In this document: in pieces, positions 53,034 to 61,586 of the stretch | Layout of the letters: every line of letters starts with the position of its first letter | Numbering within the stretch: the stretch's first letter is position 1 | Source: QQWI01 sp964522015 | Lineage (GTDB): Bacteria > Bacillota > Clostridia > Peptostreptococcales > Acidaminobacteraceae | NCBI GenBank assembly: GCA_964522015.1 | Contig: CAZFST010000003.1 | Location: forward strand, 62,001 to 126,000 | DNA: 64,000 nucleotides | Direction: 5' to 3' | The notes under the pieces: generated by a model | Seen by the model: only the letters and a program-made list of their open reading frames with translations | The model's database searches: none | What the model was told of the DNA's origin: nothing | Position numbers and translations under genes: made by a program

Positions 53034-53107
53034 TTACTGTAATTTTGATTATTAGACGGCATCTATTTGCTATGGCCGTTTTGAGTCTATAAAGTGAAGG
53101 AGTAAGT

Positions 53108-54916
53108 ATGTCGAAACGACAAGAACATATCAGGAATTTTAGTATTATCGCCCATATAGACCACGGTAAATCTACATTAGCTGACCGTCTGATTGAGATT
53201 ACTGGCACATTGACCAAACGGGAAATGCGTGAGCAAGTGCTTGACAGCATGGATCTTGAGCGCGAACGGGGTATCACCATTAAATTGCAGTCATCAAGAT
53301 TGGTATACACCGCACAAAACGGCGAAGAGTATGTGCTTAATTTAATTGACACACCGGGTCATGTGGACTTTACCTACGAGGTTTCCAGGAGCCTAAAAGC
53401 ATGTGAAGGCGCTGTGCTAGTGGTTGATGCCACACAAGGAGTAGAGGCCCAGACCCTTGCAAATGTTTATCTTGCCCTTGAGCAAAATTTAGAAATCGTA
53501 CCGGTTCTCAATAAAATTGACTTGCCGAGTTCTAGACCAGAAGAAGTGATTCAAGAAATTGAAGACATCATCGGCATCGTTGCCGAGGGTGCACCCCAGA
53601 TTTCTGCTAAAACGGGACAGAATATTGAAGCTGTTCTTGAAGCGATTATTGAACATGTTCCTGCACCAACCGGTGATGAAGACGCTTCATTAAAAGCTTT
53701 GATTTTCGACTCTTATTATGACTCCTATAAGGGCGCTGTAGCCTATGTTAGAATCTTTGATGGTTCGGCTAAAAAAGGCGATAAAATACTACTAATGGCC
53801 ACTGGCGCAGAGTATGAAATCACTGAAGTCGGTATTTTCACACCTGCAATGGCTCCAATCAAACAGCTTTTTGCAGGGGATGTCGGATACATCACAGCCA
53901 GTATCAAGAATGTTAAAGACTGTACCGTGGGTGATACCATCACCCATAGTTTGAACCCAACTCCGCAATCACTACCAGGCTATAAACCTGCAACCCCAAT
54001 GGTTTATTGTGGTGTCTACCCTGCTGAGGGGCAGGATTTTGAAGTGATTCGAGATGCTCTAGAAAAACTGCAACTCAATGATGCGGCGCTGACATTTGAA
54101 GCAGAAGTCTCGGTTGCTCTTGGTTTTGGTTTTAGATGCGGTTTCCTTGGACTCCTCCATATGGAAATTATTCAAGAACGTTTGGAGCGAGAGTTTGACC
54201 TTGATCTAATTTCAACGGCACCAAGTGTTATTTATCGTATAACAAAAACTGATGGTAGTGTTTTGATGGTTCAAAACCCTTCAAACTTACCGCCACTGGG
54301 TGAAATTGAATTGATGGAAGAGCCAATAGTCAACTGCGACATCATGCTGCCTAAAGATTATGTGGGTACTGTGATGGAACTGTGCCAAGCCAGACGGGGC
54401 GTGATGATTAAAATGGACTACTTGGATGAGCGCCGGGTTCAGTTGCACTACGAAATGCCATTGAATGAAGTCATCTATGATTTCTTTGATGCCTTAAAAT
54501 CAAAAACCCGTGGCTATGGTTCATTAGATTATGATTTCAAAGAGTATGTACCAGCAGAACTGGTCCGTTTGGATATTCTACTCAATAAAGAATTGATTGA
54601 TGCATTTTCTCTCATTACCCATGAAACCACAGCCTATGCCCGTGGCAGAAAAATCTGTGAACGTCTAAAAGAAGAAATCCCAAGACAAATGTTCACGATT
54701 CCAATCCAGGCATCGGTGGGTACAAAGGTTATTGCAAGAGAGACCATCAGCGCCCTCCGTAAAGACGTTTTAGCCAAGTGCTACGGCGGTGATATCTCCA
54801 GAAAGAAAAAGCTCCTCAACAAGCAAAAAGAGGGTAAGAAGCGTATGCGTCAAATGGGTAATGTAGAAGTACCTCAGCACGCCTTCTTGGCAGTCCTCAA
54901 ATACGACGATAATTAA
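53108..54916 (+). CDS. lepA: Elongation factor 4 (LepA)
   Basis: A 602-residue translational GTPase. G1 AHIDHGKST (15-23), G2 RERGITIK, G3 DTPGHVDF, G4 NKIDLP, then the EF-G-like domains and the LepA-specific C-terminus (KKLLNKQKEGKKRMRQMGNVEV). It back-translocates or rescues stalled ribosomes. AAGGAG precedes the ATG. In spore formers gpr and spoIIP usually lie between rpsT and lepA; here lepA follows rpsT directly. The final codons are repeated downstream (see repeats at 54901 and 54936). Confidence 0.97.
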   Translation: MSKRQEHIRNFSIIAHIDHGKSTLADRLIEITGTLTKREMREQVLDSMDLERERGITIKLQSSRLVYTAQNGEEYVLNLIDTPGHVDFTYEVSRSLKACEGAVLVVDATQGVEAQTLANVYLALEQNLEIVPVLNKIDLPSSRPEEVIQEIEDIIGIVAEGAPQISAKTGQNIEAVLEAIIEHVPAPTGDEDASLKALIFDSYYDSYKGAVAYVRIFDGSAKKGDKILLMATGAEYEITEVGIFTPAMAPIKQLFAGDVGYITASIKNVKDCTVGDTITHSLNPTPQSLPGYKPATPMVYCGVYPAEGQDFEVIRDALEKLQLNDAALTFEAEVSVALGFGFRCGFLGLLHMEIIQERLEREFDLDLISTAPSVIYRITKTDGSVLMVQNPSNLPPLGEIELMEEPIVNCDIMLPKDYVGTVMELCQARRGVMIKMDYLDERRVQLHYEMPLNEVIYDFFDALKSKTRGYGSLDYDFKEYVPAELVRLDILLNKELIDAFSLITHETTAYARGRKICERLKEEIPRQMFTIPIQASVGTKVIARETISALRKDVLAKCYGGDISRKKKLLNKQKEGKKRMRQMGNVEVPQHAFLAVLKYDDN

Positions 54917-54951
54917 AATCTTCGACGTTTATCTTATACGACGATAATTAA
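54901..54951. repeat. 16-bp direct repeat covering the lepA stop codon
   Basis: ATACGACGATAATTAA occurs at 54901-54916, ending with the lepA stop, and again at 54936-54951. The 35-bp period suggests a small local duplication. Confidence 0.75.
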
Positions 54952-54957
54952 CAAAAT

Positions 54958-54987
54958 GGCTGTCTTCATCTGAAGGCAGCTTTACTT
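54958..54987 (+). terminator. Possible weak terminator between lepA and hemW
   Basis: GCTGTCTTCA and TGAAGGCAGC form a 10-bp stem with a very tight loop followed by TTTACTTT. Read-through into hemW is likely. Confidence 0.45.
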
Positions 54988-55009
54988 TAATCATAAGAAG
55001 GGAAAGCTG

Positions 55010-56137
55010 ATGTCACATCTTTATATTCATATTCCATTTTGCAGCCACCGATGTGGGTATTGTGATTTTGTTTCATCATCTCGTCTAGATCACATACCTC
55101 AGTATTTGGAGACGCTTTACGCAGAATTACGGCTACTCTATAAGCAGTATCCTTGGCCGCTTAAAACCATTTATATCGGTGGTGGTACCCCGTCAGTTCT
55201 TAGTGAGGGTGATTTTCTTACTTTACTAGAGCAAGTTAAAGGGATTTACGGGACTCCATCACAAGAGTGGACAGTAGAAATGAATCCAGAAACCGTAACC
55301 CCGCAAAAGGTTGCAGCACTGTCTAGACTTGGCGTCAACCGGGTGAGTCTTGGCATGCAAGCCAAACAACCCCATCTACTGCAGGTGCTTGAGCGCCATT
55401 CTCGTTTTGAAGATGTGCATAGGGCCGTTTCCCTCATCAAGGCGGCTGGTATTCCTCATCTTAGCCTGGATTTAATCTATGGCATCCCCGGGCAAACTTT
55501 ATCCGAACTCACCGAGAGTCTTGAGGCAGTCCTAGGGCTAAACCCCGATCATATCTCAACCTATGCCTTAAAACTTGAACCACAAACACCCATGGGTAAA
55601 CTTTCGGAACAAGGATTGCTCAAATTGCCTGTGGATGATTTTGTGGCTGATCAGCTGGATTTAGTGATTGATACCCTGGTTATTGCTGGTTATGGCCGCT
55701 ATGAGATTTCTAACTTTGCAAAGAGTGGGTGTGAGAGCAAGCACAATCTGGCCTATTGGCATGGCAATAATACTTTGGGGGCAGGGATGGGAGCCGTTTA
55801 TCTTGTAGATGGTGTGCGCTTTGAGAATTTTAGCGTTTTTTCTGCTTACTTTGAGAGTGGCTTGGCCGGGATATTACCCATCGAGTCACAGGAAAAATTA
55901 GGAAAAGAAGATTTGCTCTTAGAAGCACTGATGCTTGAACTTCGTTTAGCAGAGGGGATTTCCTTAAAGGGATTTGAAGCTAAATTCGGCGTGGATTTTG
56001 AAGTGCTCTTTGAGCGGTATATCAAAAAATACATGGCCCTAGGCTTGATGGACAAAAGTGACTCCCATATTTACTTAACACGTAAGGGCATGGGAATTGA
56101 AAATGCCATACTTATAGAGATGTTTGATGCAATTTGA
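55010..56137 (+). CDS. hemW: Radical SAM heme chaperone HemW
   Basis: A 375-residue radical-SAM protein: IHIPFC, then the cluster cysteines Cys11, Cys15, Cys18 (CSHRCGYCDF), YIGGGTPS, VEMNPETV and SLDLIYGIPGQTL. HemW hands heme to respiratory enzymes; it resembles coproporphyrinogen oxidase HemN, from which it is told apart by length and the shorter N-terminus. GAAGGG precedes the ATG. It stands in its standard place between lepA and hrcA. Confidence 0.92.
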   Translation: MSHLYIHIPFCSHRCGYCDFVSSSRLDHIPQYLETLYAELRLLYKQYPWPLKTIYIGGGTPSVLSEGDFLTLLEQVKGIYGTPSQEWTVEMNPETVTPQKVAALSRLGVNRVSLGMQAKQPHLLQVLERHSRFEDVHRAVSLIKAAGIPHLSLDLIYGIPGQTLSELTESLEAVLGLNPDHISTYALKLEPQTPMGKLSEQGLLKLPVDDFVADQLDLVIDTLVIAGYGRYEISNFAKSGCESKHNLAYWHGNNTLGAGMGAVYLVDGVRFENFSVFSAYFESGLAGILPIESQEKLGKEDLLLEALMLELRLAEGISLKGFEAKFGVDFEVLFERYIKKYMALGLMDKSDSHIYLTRKGMGIENAILIEMFDAI

Positions 56138-56151
56138 ATCCACTTAGACTC

Positions 56152-56180
56152 TTGACAAGAGAAACAAAGGGTAGTATATT
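56152..56180 (+). promoter_or_regulatory. Heat-shock operon promoter
   Basis: TTGACA (56152-56157) and TATATT (56175-56180) with 17-bp spacing. The expected transcript start is about 7 bp before the CIRCE operator. Confidence 0.88.
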
Positions 56181-56193
56181 ATGGATAGAGGTA

Positions 56194-56220
56194 TTAGCAC
56201 TCCTTGTTGACGAGTGCTAA
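56194..56220. promoter_or_regulatory. CIRCE operator (HrcA binding site)
   Basis: TTAGCACTC (56194-56202), nine bases, GAGTGCTAA (56212-56220): a perfect match to the CIRCE consensus. HrcA, the first gene of the operon, binds here and is released when proteins unfold. Confidence 0.98.
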
Positions 56221-56235
56221 CAAGTGAGGTGGAAG

Positions 56236-57261
56236 ATGCAACTCGGCGATAGAAAATTGCGTATTTTAAAAGTCATTATTGACGATTATATTGATACTGC
56301 TCTGCCGGTCGGGTCTCGTACGATTTCTAAAAAGCCCTCCATGGCAGTCAGTTCAGCCACAATTCGAAACGAAATGGCTGATTTAGAAGACCTTGGTTTA
56401 CTATTGCAACCCCATACTTCAGCAGGGCGTATACCCTCTGATTTAGGCTATCGCTTATATGTTGATTTTATGAAGGATGCCTATGATTTAAAAGCAGACC
56501 AAAAGGCATTAGTTCAATCCCTTCTGGTAACCAATATCATTGAGATGGAAGATATTATCCTCCATGCAGTATCACTTTTGTCAAAGTTGACGGGTTTAAC
56601 CACCGTCATCAGTTTGCCTTTGTTTAAAAAGAGCAATTTAGTGAATATGAAGATTGTAAAAATCAATGACAAAAAAGCGCTTTTGATCATGGTTTCAGAT
56701 ACAGGGGTTGTTAAAAACATTTCCCTAGGTATTGACGACTTAAATCAAGAAGTTCTGGATGCCATTGTCGATTGTCTGTTAACCCGTTTTAAAGGCACGG
56801 CCATAGAGGCCATCAATGTGAGAGAAATCTTTGCCATTAAGCAGAATTTTGGCCAATATGGCGACGTGATTGATTATCTGATACCGATTCTTAGAGATTC
56901 CTTAAAGGATATTAAAGATTTTGAGGTCTACGTAGATGGTGTGAATTCGGTTTTTCAACTACCTGAGTTCAATGACATCTCTACGGCAAAAAAATTCTTG
57001 GATATGATGAGCGATAAAGACTTAATCTATAGAGCCCTTGAAGATGCAAACGAAAAAATGATCGTTCGCATCGGTCGAGAAAATGTTCTTGATGAACTCA
57101 AGAATTTAACGGTTATTGCTGCACCATATAAATTTAATGGTGTTAATGATGGCCGAATCGGCGTGATTGGTCCAATGCGTATGAATTATGATCAAGTTAT
57201 GACAACGGTTAGTTATATAGCGGATACCCTAACCACTATTTTTTCGGGTATTCACTTGTAA
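56236..57261 (+). CDS. hrcA: Heat-inducible repressor HrcA
   Basis: A 341-residue repressor. N-terminal winged helix (DRKLRILKVIIDDYIDTALPV, SSATIRNEMADLEDLGLL, HTSAGRIPSDLGYR) followed by the GAF-like domain and YKFNGVNDGRIGVIGPMRMNY at the C-terminus. ATG 56236 follows GAGGTGG by a few bases; the upstream GTG (56224) would place the ribosome site inside the gene. It binds CIRCE and shuts the operon at normal temperature, with GroEL as co-sensor in related bacteria. Confidence 0.96.
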   Translation: MQLGDRKLRILKVIIDDYIDTALPVGSRTISKKPSMAVSSATIRNEMADLEDLGLLLQPHTSAGRIPSDLGYRLYVDFMKDAYDLKADQKALVQSLLVTNIIEMEDIILHAVSLLSKLTGLTTVISLPLFKKSNLVNMKIVKINDKKALLIMVSDTGVVKNISLGIDDLNQEVLDAIVDCLLTRFKGTAIEAINVREIFAIKQNFGQYGDVIDYLIPILRDSLKDIKDFEVYVDGVNSVFQLPEFNDISTAKKFLDMMSDKDLIYRALEDANEKMIVRIGRENVLDELKNLTVIAAPYKFNGVNDGRIGVIGPMRMNYDQVMTTVSYIADTLTTIFSGIHL

Positions 57262-57284
57262 AGTGTAGTATATAGGAGGAAAGC

Positions 57285-57857
57285 ATGGCATTTAAAAAGC
57301 GTGAAAAAGAACTTGATCTAGAAGCTGAAGCCATTGTGGATGATGCGGTCCACAATCAAGAAGCGGCTATGATCGATGATGAATTTACTGAGACTGGCGA
57401 GGACGCACCCTTACAAGCTAGCCTAGAAATTCAAGAAGCACTGAAGGAGCACGAACAAAAATTCTTGCGTCTTTCTGCGGATTTTGCAAACTATAAGCGA
57501 CGTGTTGAAAAAGAAAAATCGGACATCTATAGGAGTGCTAATGAGCGTTTAATGGTCTCTCTATTATCGGTGATCGACAACATGGAGCGGGCTCTAAGCC
57601 ATGCAGAAGAAAGCTCTAAAGAGTCTTTTGTCTCCGGTGTTGAAATGGTCTTTAAGAACATGATGGAAGTGGTTGCTAAAGAAGGTCTTAAAGACATTGA
57701 AGCCATGGATCAACCCTTTGATCCCAATCAACATCATGCTGTTATGACAGAAGCTAAAGAAGGTTATGACAGCGACTATGTCATTGCTGTTTTACAAAAA
57801 GGGTACTTGCTGAATGACAAGGTCATCCGACATGCGATGGTCAAGGTCTCAGAATAA
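57285..57857 (+). CDS. grpE: Nucleotide exchange factor GrpE
   Basis: A 190-residue protein with an acidic N-terminal arm and long coiled coil (EHEQKFLRLSADFANYKRRVE), then the DnaK-binding beta domain (PFDPNQHHAVMTEAKEGYDSD, LQKGYLLNDKVIRHAMVKVS). It releases ADP from DnaK. AGGAGG precedes the ATG. Second gene of the CIRCE operon. Confidence 0.97.
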   Translation: MAFKKREKELDLEAEAIVDDAVHNQEAAMIDDEFTETGEDAPLQASLEIQEALKEHEQKFLRLSADFANYKRRVEKEKSDIYRSANERLMVSLLSVIDNMERALSHAEESSKESFVSGVEMVFKNMMEVVAKEGLKDIEAMDQPFDPNQHHAVMTEAKEGYDSDYVIAVLQKGYLLNDKVIRHAMVKVSE

Positions 57858-57896
57858 ATATAAAACTCATTATTTAAATTATAGGAGGATAAAAAC

Positions 57897-59729
57897 ATGG
57901 GAAAAGTAATTGGTATTGACTTAGGAACAACAAACTCTTGCGTATCAGTATTAGAAGGTGGCGAACCAGTCGTCATTCCAAATGCGGAGGGAAATCGGAC
58001 AACGCCATCTATCGTTGCATTCGCTAAAAACGGCGAAAGATTAGTTGGCGAAACTGCTAAGCGCCAAGCCATCACAAATCCAGATCGCACAATCATCTCT
58101 ATTAAACGTGAAATGGGTAGAGACCACAAAATTGAAATCGATGGTGTCACACATTCGCCACAGGATATTTCAGCAATGATCCTTACAAAACTGAAGCAAG
58201 ATGCTGAAGCATACCTTGGTGAAAAAGTAACAGAAGCTGTTATTACGGTTCCTGCTTATTTCTCAGATGCTCAAAGACAAGCTACTAAAGACGCTGGTCG
58301 TATTGCAGGCCTTGATGTTAAGCGTATCATCAACGAGCCAACTGCAGCATCCCTTTCTTATGGCCTTGACAAAACAAATCACCAACAAAAGATCATGGTT
58401 TATGACTTAGGCGGCGGTACTTTCGACGTTTCTATCTTGGAAATCGGCGATGGTGTATTTGAAGTTTTGGCAACAAACGGTAATAACCACCTTGGTGGCG
58501 ATGACTTTGATAAAATCGTTATGGACTTCTTAGCTGATCAGTTCCAAAGCGAGCACGGCGTTGATTTAAGAAAAGACAAAATGAGCCTTCAAAGACTTAA
58601 AGAAGCTGCAGAAAAAGCCAAAAAAGAGTTATCATCTACTAATACAACAAATGTTAACTTGCCATTTATCACTGCAACTGCAGATGGTCCTTTGCACTTA
58701 AACATCGATGTAACCCGCGCTAAATTTGATAGCTTAACAAACTCATTAGTCAAAGCTACAGTTGAGCCAATGAGAAAAGCCCTTCAAGATGCTGGCCTTA
58801 ACGCATCAGAACTTGATCAAGTAATCTTGGTTGGTGGTTCAACACGTATTCCGGCTGTTCAAGCTGCAGTTAAAGATGTCACAGGCAAAGAGCCTCATAA
58901 AGGTGTTAACCCAGATGAGTGTGTTGCTGTTGGCGCTGCTATCCAAGCTGGCGTTCTAACTGGCGAAGTTAAAGATGTCTTGTTACTTGACGTAACACCA
59001 CTTTCATTGGGTATTGAAACAATGGGTAGCGTTTTTACAAAATTGATTGAAAGAAACACAACAATTCCAACTAAAAAGAGCCAGATTTTCTCTACAGCTG
59101 CAGATAACCAAACAGCAGTAGATGTTCACGTTCTTCAAGGTGAGCGTTCAATGGCACCTGATAACATCACACTTGGCCGTTTCCAATTTGATGGTATTCC
59201 ACCAGCAAGACGTGGTGTGCCACAAATCGAAGTGACATTTGACATCGACGCCAATGGTATTGTTAACGTTAGTGCAAAAGACATGGGCACTGGCAAACAA
59301 CAACACATTACAATTACAGCTTCTACTAACTTGTCTGACGAAGAAATCAAACGCAAAGTTGAAGAAGGCGAAAAGTTCCGTGAAGAAGATGAGAAGCGTA
59401 GAAAATTAGTTGATGCCAAGAATGAATCAGAATCTTTAATCTACGAAATCGAAAAATCTCTAGATGACCTAAAAGAAAATGTAACAGAAGATGAAAAGAA
59501 ACATGTGAACGAAAAAGTCGAAGCCCTTAAAAAAGCAATCGAAACCAATACGATTGAAGCGATTGAAGCTGCTAAAAAAGAAGTTTCTGAAGCCTTCCAG
59601 CCAATTGCTCAAAAAGTTTATGCAAAAGCACAAGCAGAGCAAGGGCAAGAGGGTCAAGCGCAACAAGGCCAAGCTGGTCCACAAGATGATGTAGTCGACG
59701 CCGATTACGAAGTTGTAGAAGATAAATAG
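57897..59729 (+). CDS. dnaK: Chaperone protein DnaK (Hsp70)
   Basis: A 610-residue Hsp70: VIGIDLGTTNSCV, the shortened Gram-positive ATPase domain, MVYDLGGGTFDVSIL, VILVGGSTRIPAVQ, the linker DVLLLDVTPLSLGIET, then substrate-binding domain and a C-terminus rich in Gln and Gly that ends DADYEVVEDK. It binds unfolded proteins with DnaJ and GrpE. AGGAGG precedes the ATG. Codon use is more biased to AT-ending codons than in neighbours, as expected for a highly expressed gene. Confidence 0.98.
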   Translation: MGKVIGIDLGTTNSCVSVLEGGEPVVIPNAEGNRTTPSIVAFAKNGERLVGETAKRQAITNPDRTIISIKREMGRDHKIEIDGVTHSPQDISAMILTKLKQDAEAYLGEKVTEAVITVPAYFSDAQRQATKDAGRIAGLDVKRIINEPTAASLSYGLDKTNHQQKIMVYDLGGGTFDVSILEIGDGVFEVLATNGNNHLGGDDFDKIVMDFLADQFQSEHGVDLRKDKMSLQRLKEAAEKAKKELSSTNTTNVNLPFITATADGPLHLNIDVTRAKFDSLTNSLVKATVEPMRKALQDAGLNASELDQVILVGGSTRIPAVQAAVKDVTGKEPHKGVNPDECVAVGAAIQAGVLTGEVKDVLLLDVTPLSLGIETMGSVFTKLIERNTTIPTKKSQIFSTAADNQTAVDVHVLQGERSMAPDNITLGRFQFDGIPPARRGVPQIEVTFDIDANGIVNVSAKDMGTGKQQHITITASTNLSDEEIKRKVEEGEKFREEDEKRRKLVDAKNESESLIYEIEKSLDDLKENVTEDEKKHVNEKVEALKKAIETNTIEAIEAAKKEVSEAFQPIAQKVYAKAQAEQGQEGQAQQGQAGPQDDVVDADYEVVEDK

Positions 59730-59744
59730 TACCAATGGCTTCTG

Positions 59745-59772
59745 GAAGCACCCCAGTGATCTGGGGTGTTTC
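59745..59772 (+). terminator. Hairpin between dnaK and dnaJ (attenuator)
   Basis: GAAGCACCCCAG pairs with CTGGGGTGTTTC (one G-T pair) around TGAT. Without a good T-run it would cut rather than stop transcription into dnaJ, or protect the dnaK message. Confidence 0.6.
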
Positions 59773-59824
59773 GAGGTGCTCACTCTATGACAATGCGTAA
59801 AACAAATGGAAAGGCGGCACTTTT

Positions 59825-60970
59825 GTGAGCAACAAGAAAGATTATTATGAAGTATTAGGTGTCGATCGATCGGCTGATGAGGCCGCGCTTAAAAAAGCCT
59901 ATAGAAAACAGGCCATGCAGCACCATCCAGACCGTAATCCAGATAATGCAGAATCGGAAGCCAAATTTAAAGAAGCCAACGAAGCCTACGAAGTGCTTTC
60001 AGACCCTAAAAAGAGACAACTTTATGATCAATTTGGTCATGCAGGGGTGGATCCTAATTATGGCGGTGGCGGCGGTGGCGGCCAATATTCTGGTTTTGGT
60101 GGATTTGATGGCTTTGATGATATCCTTAGTGAATTCTTTGGCGGCGGTGGTGGTGGCTTTGGTGGCCAAAGCGGTAACCGTCCTCAAAAGGGTCAAAACG
60201 TTAAAATTCCTTTGGACTTGAAGTTTGAAGAAGCGGTTTTTGGCGTTGACAAGGAAATTGAATTTCTAAGAACAGAAGACTGCCAAACCTGCAACGGTTC
60301 TGGCGCTGAGCCTGGCTCTAAGACCCATACTTGTTCAAAATGTAATGGCCAGGGTGCTTTGAAGTATCGTCAAAGAACTTTATTTGGTGAGCAAATCACC
60401 TCTCGTTCTTGCGATCAGTGTAAGGGTACTGGCAAAACCTATGAGCAGGCCTGTACCACTTGTAAAGGCCATGGTATCGTTAAAAAACGTAAGAAACAAA
60501 CGGTTACGATACCTGCTGGTGTTGATGAAGGCCAAGTGCTGACCCTTCAACAAGAAGGCAATTTGGGCGCTAAGGGCGGTCCTAGGGGCGATGTTTACGT
60601 GGTGATGCGGGTTGCACCACATAATTTGTTTAAGCGCGAGGGCCAAGATATCATTTGTGAAATGCCGATTACCTATGTTCAGGCAGCTCTTGGGGATGAG
60701 TTAACGGTACCGACACTGGATGGTAAAGTTAAGTATAAAATTATAGAAGGTACACAATCTGGTACAGTCTTTAGACTCAAAGGTAAGGGTGTGCCGGTTC
60801 TCAATGGCTATGGCCGTGGGGATCAATATGTCAAGGTGACGGTAGAGACACCTAAGAATCTTAATGAGAAGCAAAAGCAAATGCTTAAGGATTTTGCCGC
60901 TTCCATGGGAGATGAAGTCTACGAGCAACGGTCATCCTTCATTGATAAGGTAAAAAAATTATTTAGCTGA
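59825..60970 (+). CDS. dnaJ: Chaperone protein DnaJ (Hsp40)
   Basis: A 381-residue type I J-protein: J domain with HPD (MQHHPDRNPDN), a Gly/Phe-rich linker, four zinc motifs (CQTCNGSG, CSKCNGQG, CDQCKGTG, CTTCKGHG) and two C-terminal peptide-binding domains. It delivers substrates to DnaK and triggers its ATPase. The start is GTG 59825 with GGAAAGG upstream. A strong terminator follows, closing the heat-shock operon. Confidence 0.97.
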   Translation: MSNKKDYYEVLGVDRSADEAALKKAYRKQAMQHHPDRNPDNAESEAKFKEANEAYEVLSDPKKRQLYDQFGHAGVDPNYGGGGGGGQYSGFGGFDGFDDILSEFFGGGGGGFGGQSGNRPQKGQNVKIPLDLKFEEAVFGVDKEIEFLRTEDCQTCNGSGAEPGSKTHTCSKCNGQGALKYRQRTLFGEQITSRSCDQCKGTGKTYEQACTTCKGHGIVKKRKKQTVTIPAGVDEGQVLTLQQEGNLGAKGGPRGDVYVVMRVAPHNLFKREGQDIICEMPITYVQAALGDELTVPTLDGKVKYKIIEGTQSGTVFRLKGKGVPVLNGYGRGDQYVKVTVETPKNLNEKQKQMLKDFAASMGDEVYEQRSSFIDKVKKLFS

Positions 60971-60983
60971 ATGTAAAACCAAG

Positions 60984-61013
60984 GTCCTGGAATGTGAAAA
61001 TTCCAGGACTTTT
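60984..61013 (+). terminator. Terminator of the heat-shock operon
   Basis: GTCCTGGAAT and ATTCCAGGAC pair perfectly around GTGAAA and are followed by TTTT. Confidence 0.9.
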
Positions 61014-61073
61014 CTTGTGTTTTCAAGGCTTGTAGAGTAAGTAAAAAAAAGTGCATATTGCCCATAAAAAAGG

Positions 61074-61079
61074 TATAAT
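61074..61079 (+). promoter_or_regulatory. -10 box of the nrdR operon promoter
   Basis: TATAAT preceded by AGG lies 46 bp before the nrdR ATG; the -35 region (GTGCAT at 61051-61056, 17 bp upstream) is poor. Confidence 0.5.
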
Positions 61080-61124
61080 AGGTTTATCACTGTAATGTGC
61101 CAAGTCGATACCCGTGGAGGAATT

Positions 61125-61586
61125 ATGAAGTGTCCTTTTTGCTCAGAAGACGATTCAAAAGTCATTGACTCAAGACCAACTGACGACGGCCATGCAATTC
61201 GCAGACGCCGTGAGTGTGGTGCGTGCAAAAACAGGTTTACAACATACGAAAAAGTAGAAGAAATCCCTTTGGTCGTCGTCAAAAAAGATGGCAATCGAGA
61301 GGCCTTTAACAGAAGTAAAATTGTCAATGGTCTAATCAGAGCCTGTGAGAAAAGACCGGTATCCTTGGAAAGCATGGAACGGATGGTTGACGATATCGAG
61401 CGCAATCTCAATAATTCCATGATCAAAGAAGTGGATACACAAAATATCGGGTCTCAAATTATGAGAGGGCTCAAAGAACTTGACGAAGTCGCTTATGTGA
61501 GATTCGCCTCGGTGTATCGACAGTTCAAAGATATTGATACATTTGTTGATGAGCTAGAAAAACTCAAGAAAGAGAAACTGGTTTAA
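61125..61586 (+). CDS. nrdR: Transcriptional repressor NrdR
   Basis: A 153-residue protein with an N-terminal zinc ribbon (Cys3, Cys6, Cys31, Cys34: MKCPFCSEDDSKV, RECGACKNRFTTYE) and a C-terminal ATP-cone (VVVKKDGNREAFNRSKIVNGL). It senses ATP/dATP and represses ribonucleotide reductase genes. ATG 61125 follows GGAGG; the longer frame from 61095 adds ten unrelated residues. The stop shares one base with the next ATG. Confidence 0.96.
   Translation: MKCPFCSEDDSKVIDSRPTDDGHAIRRRRECGACKNRFTTYEKVEEIPLVVVKKDGNREAFNRSKIVNGLIRACEKRPVSLESMERMVDDIERNLNNSMIKEVDTQNIGSQIMRGLKELDEVAYVRFASVYRQFKDIDTFVDELEKLKKEKLV

Noticed and set aside
61095..61124. Longer N-terminus of NrdR
   Set aside because: NrdR proteins begin directly with the MxCPxC zinc motif, and GGAGG stands right before ATG 61125.
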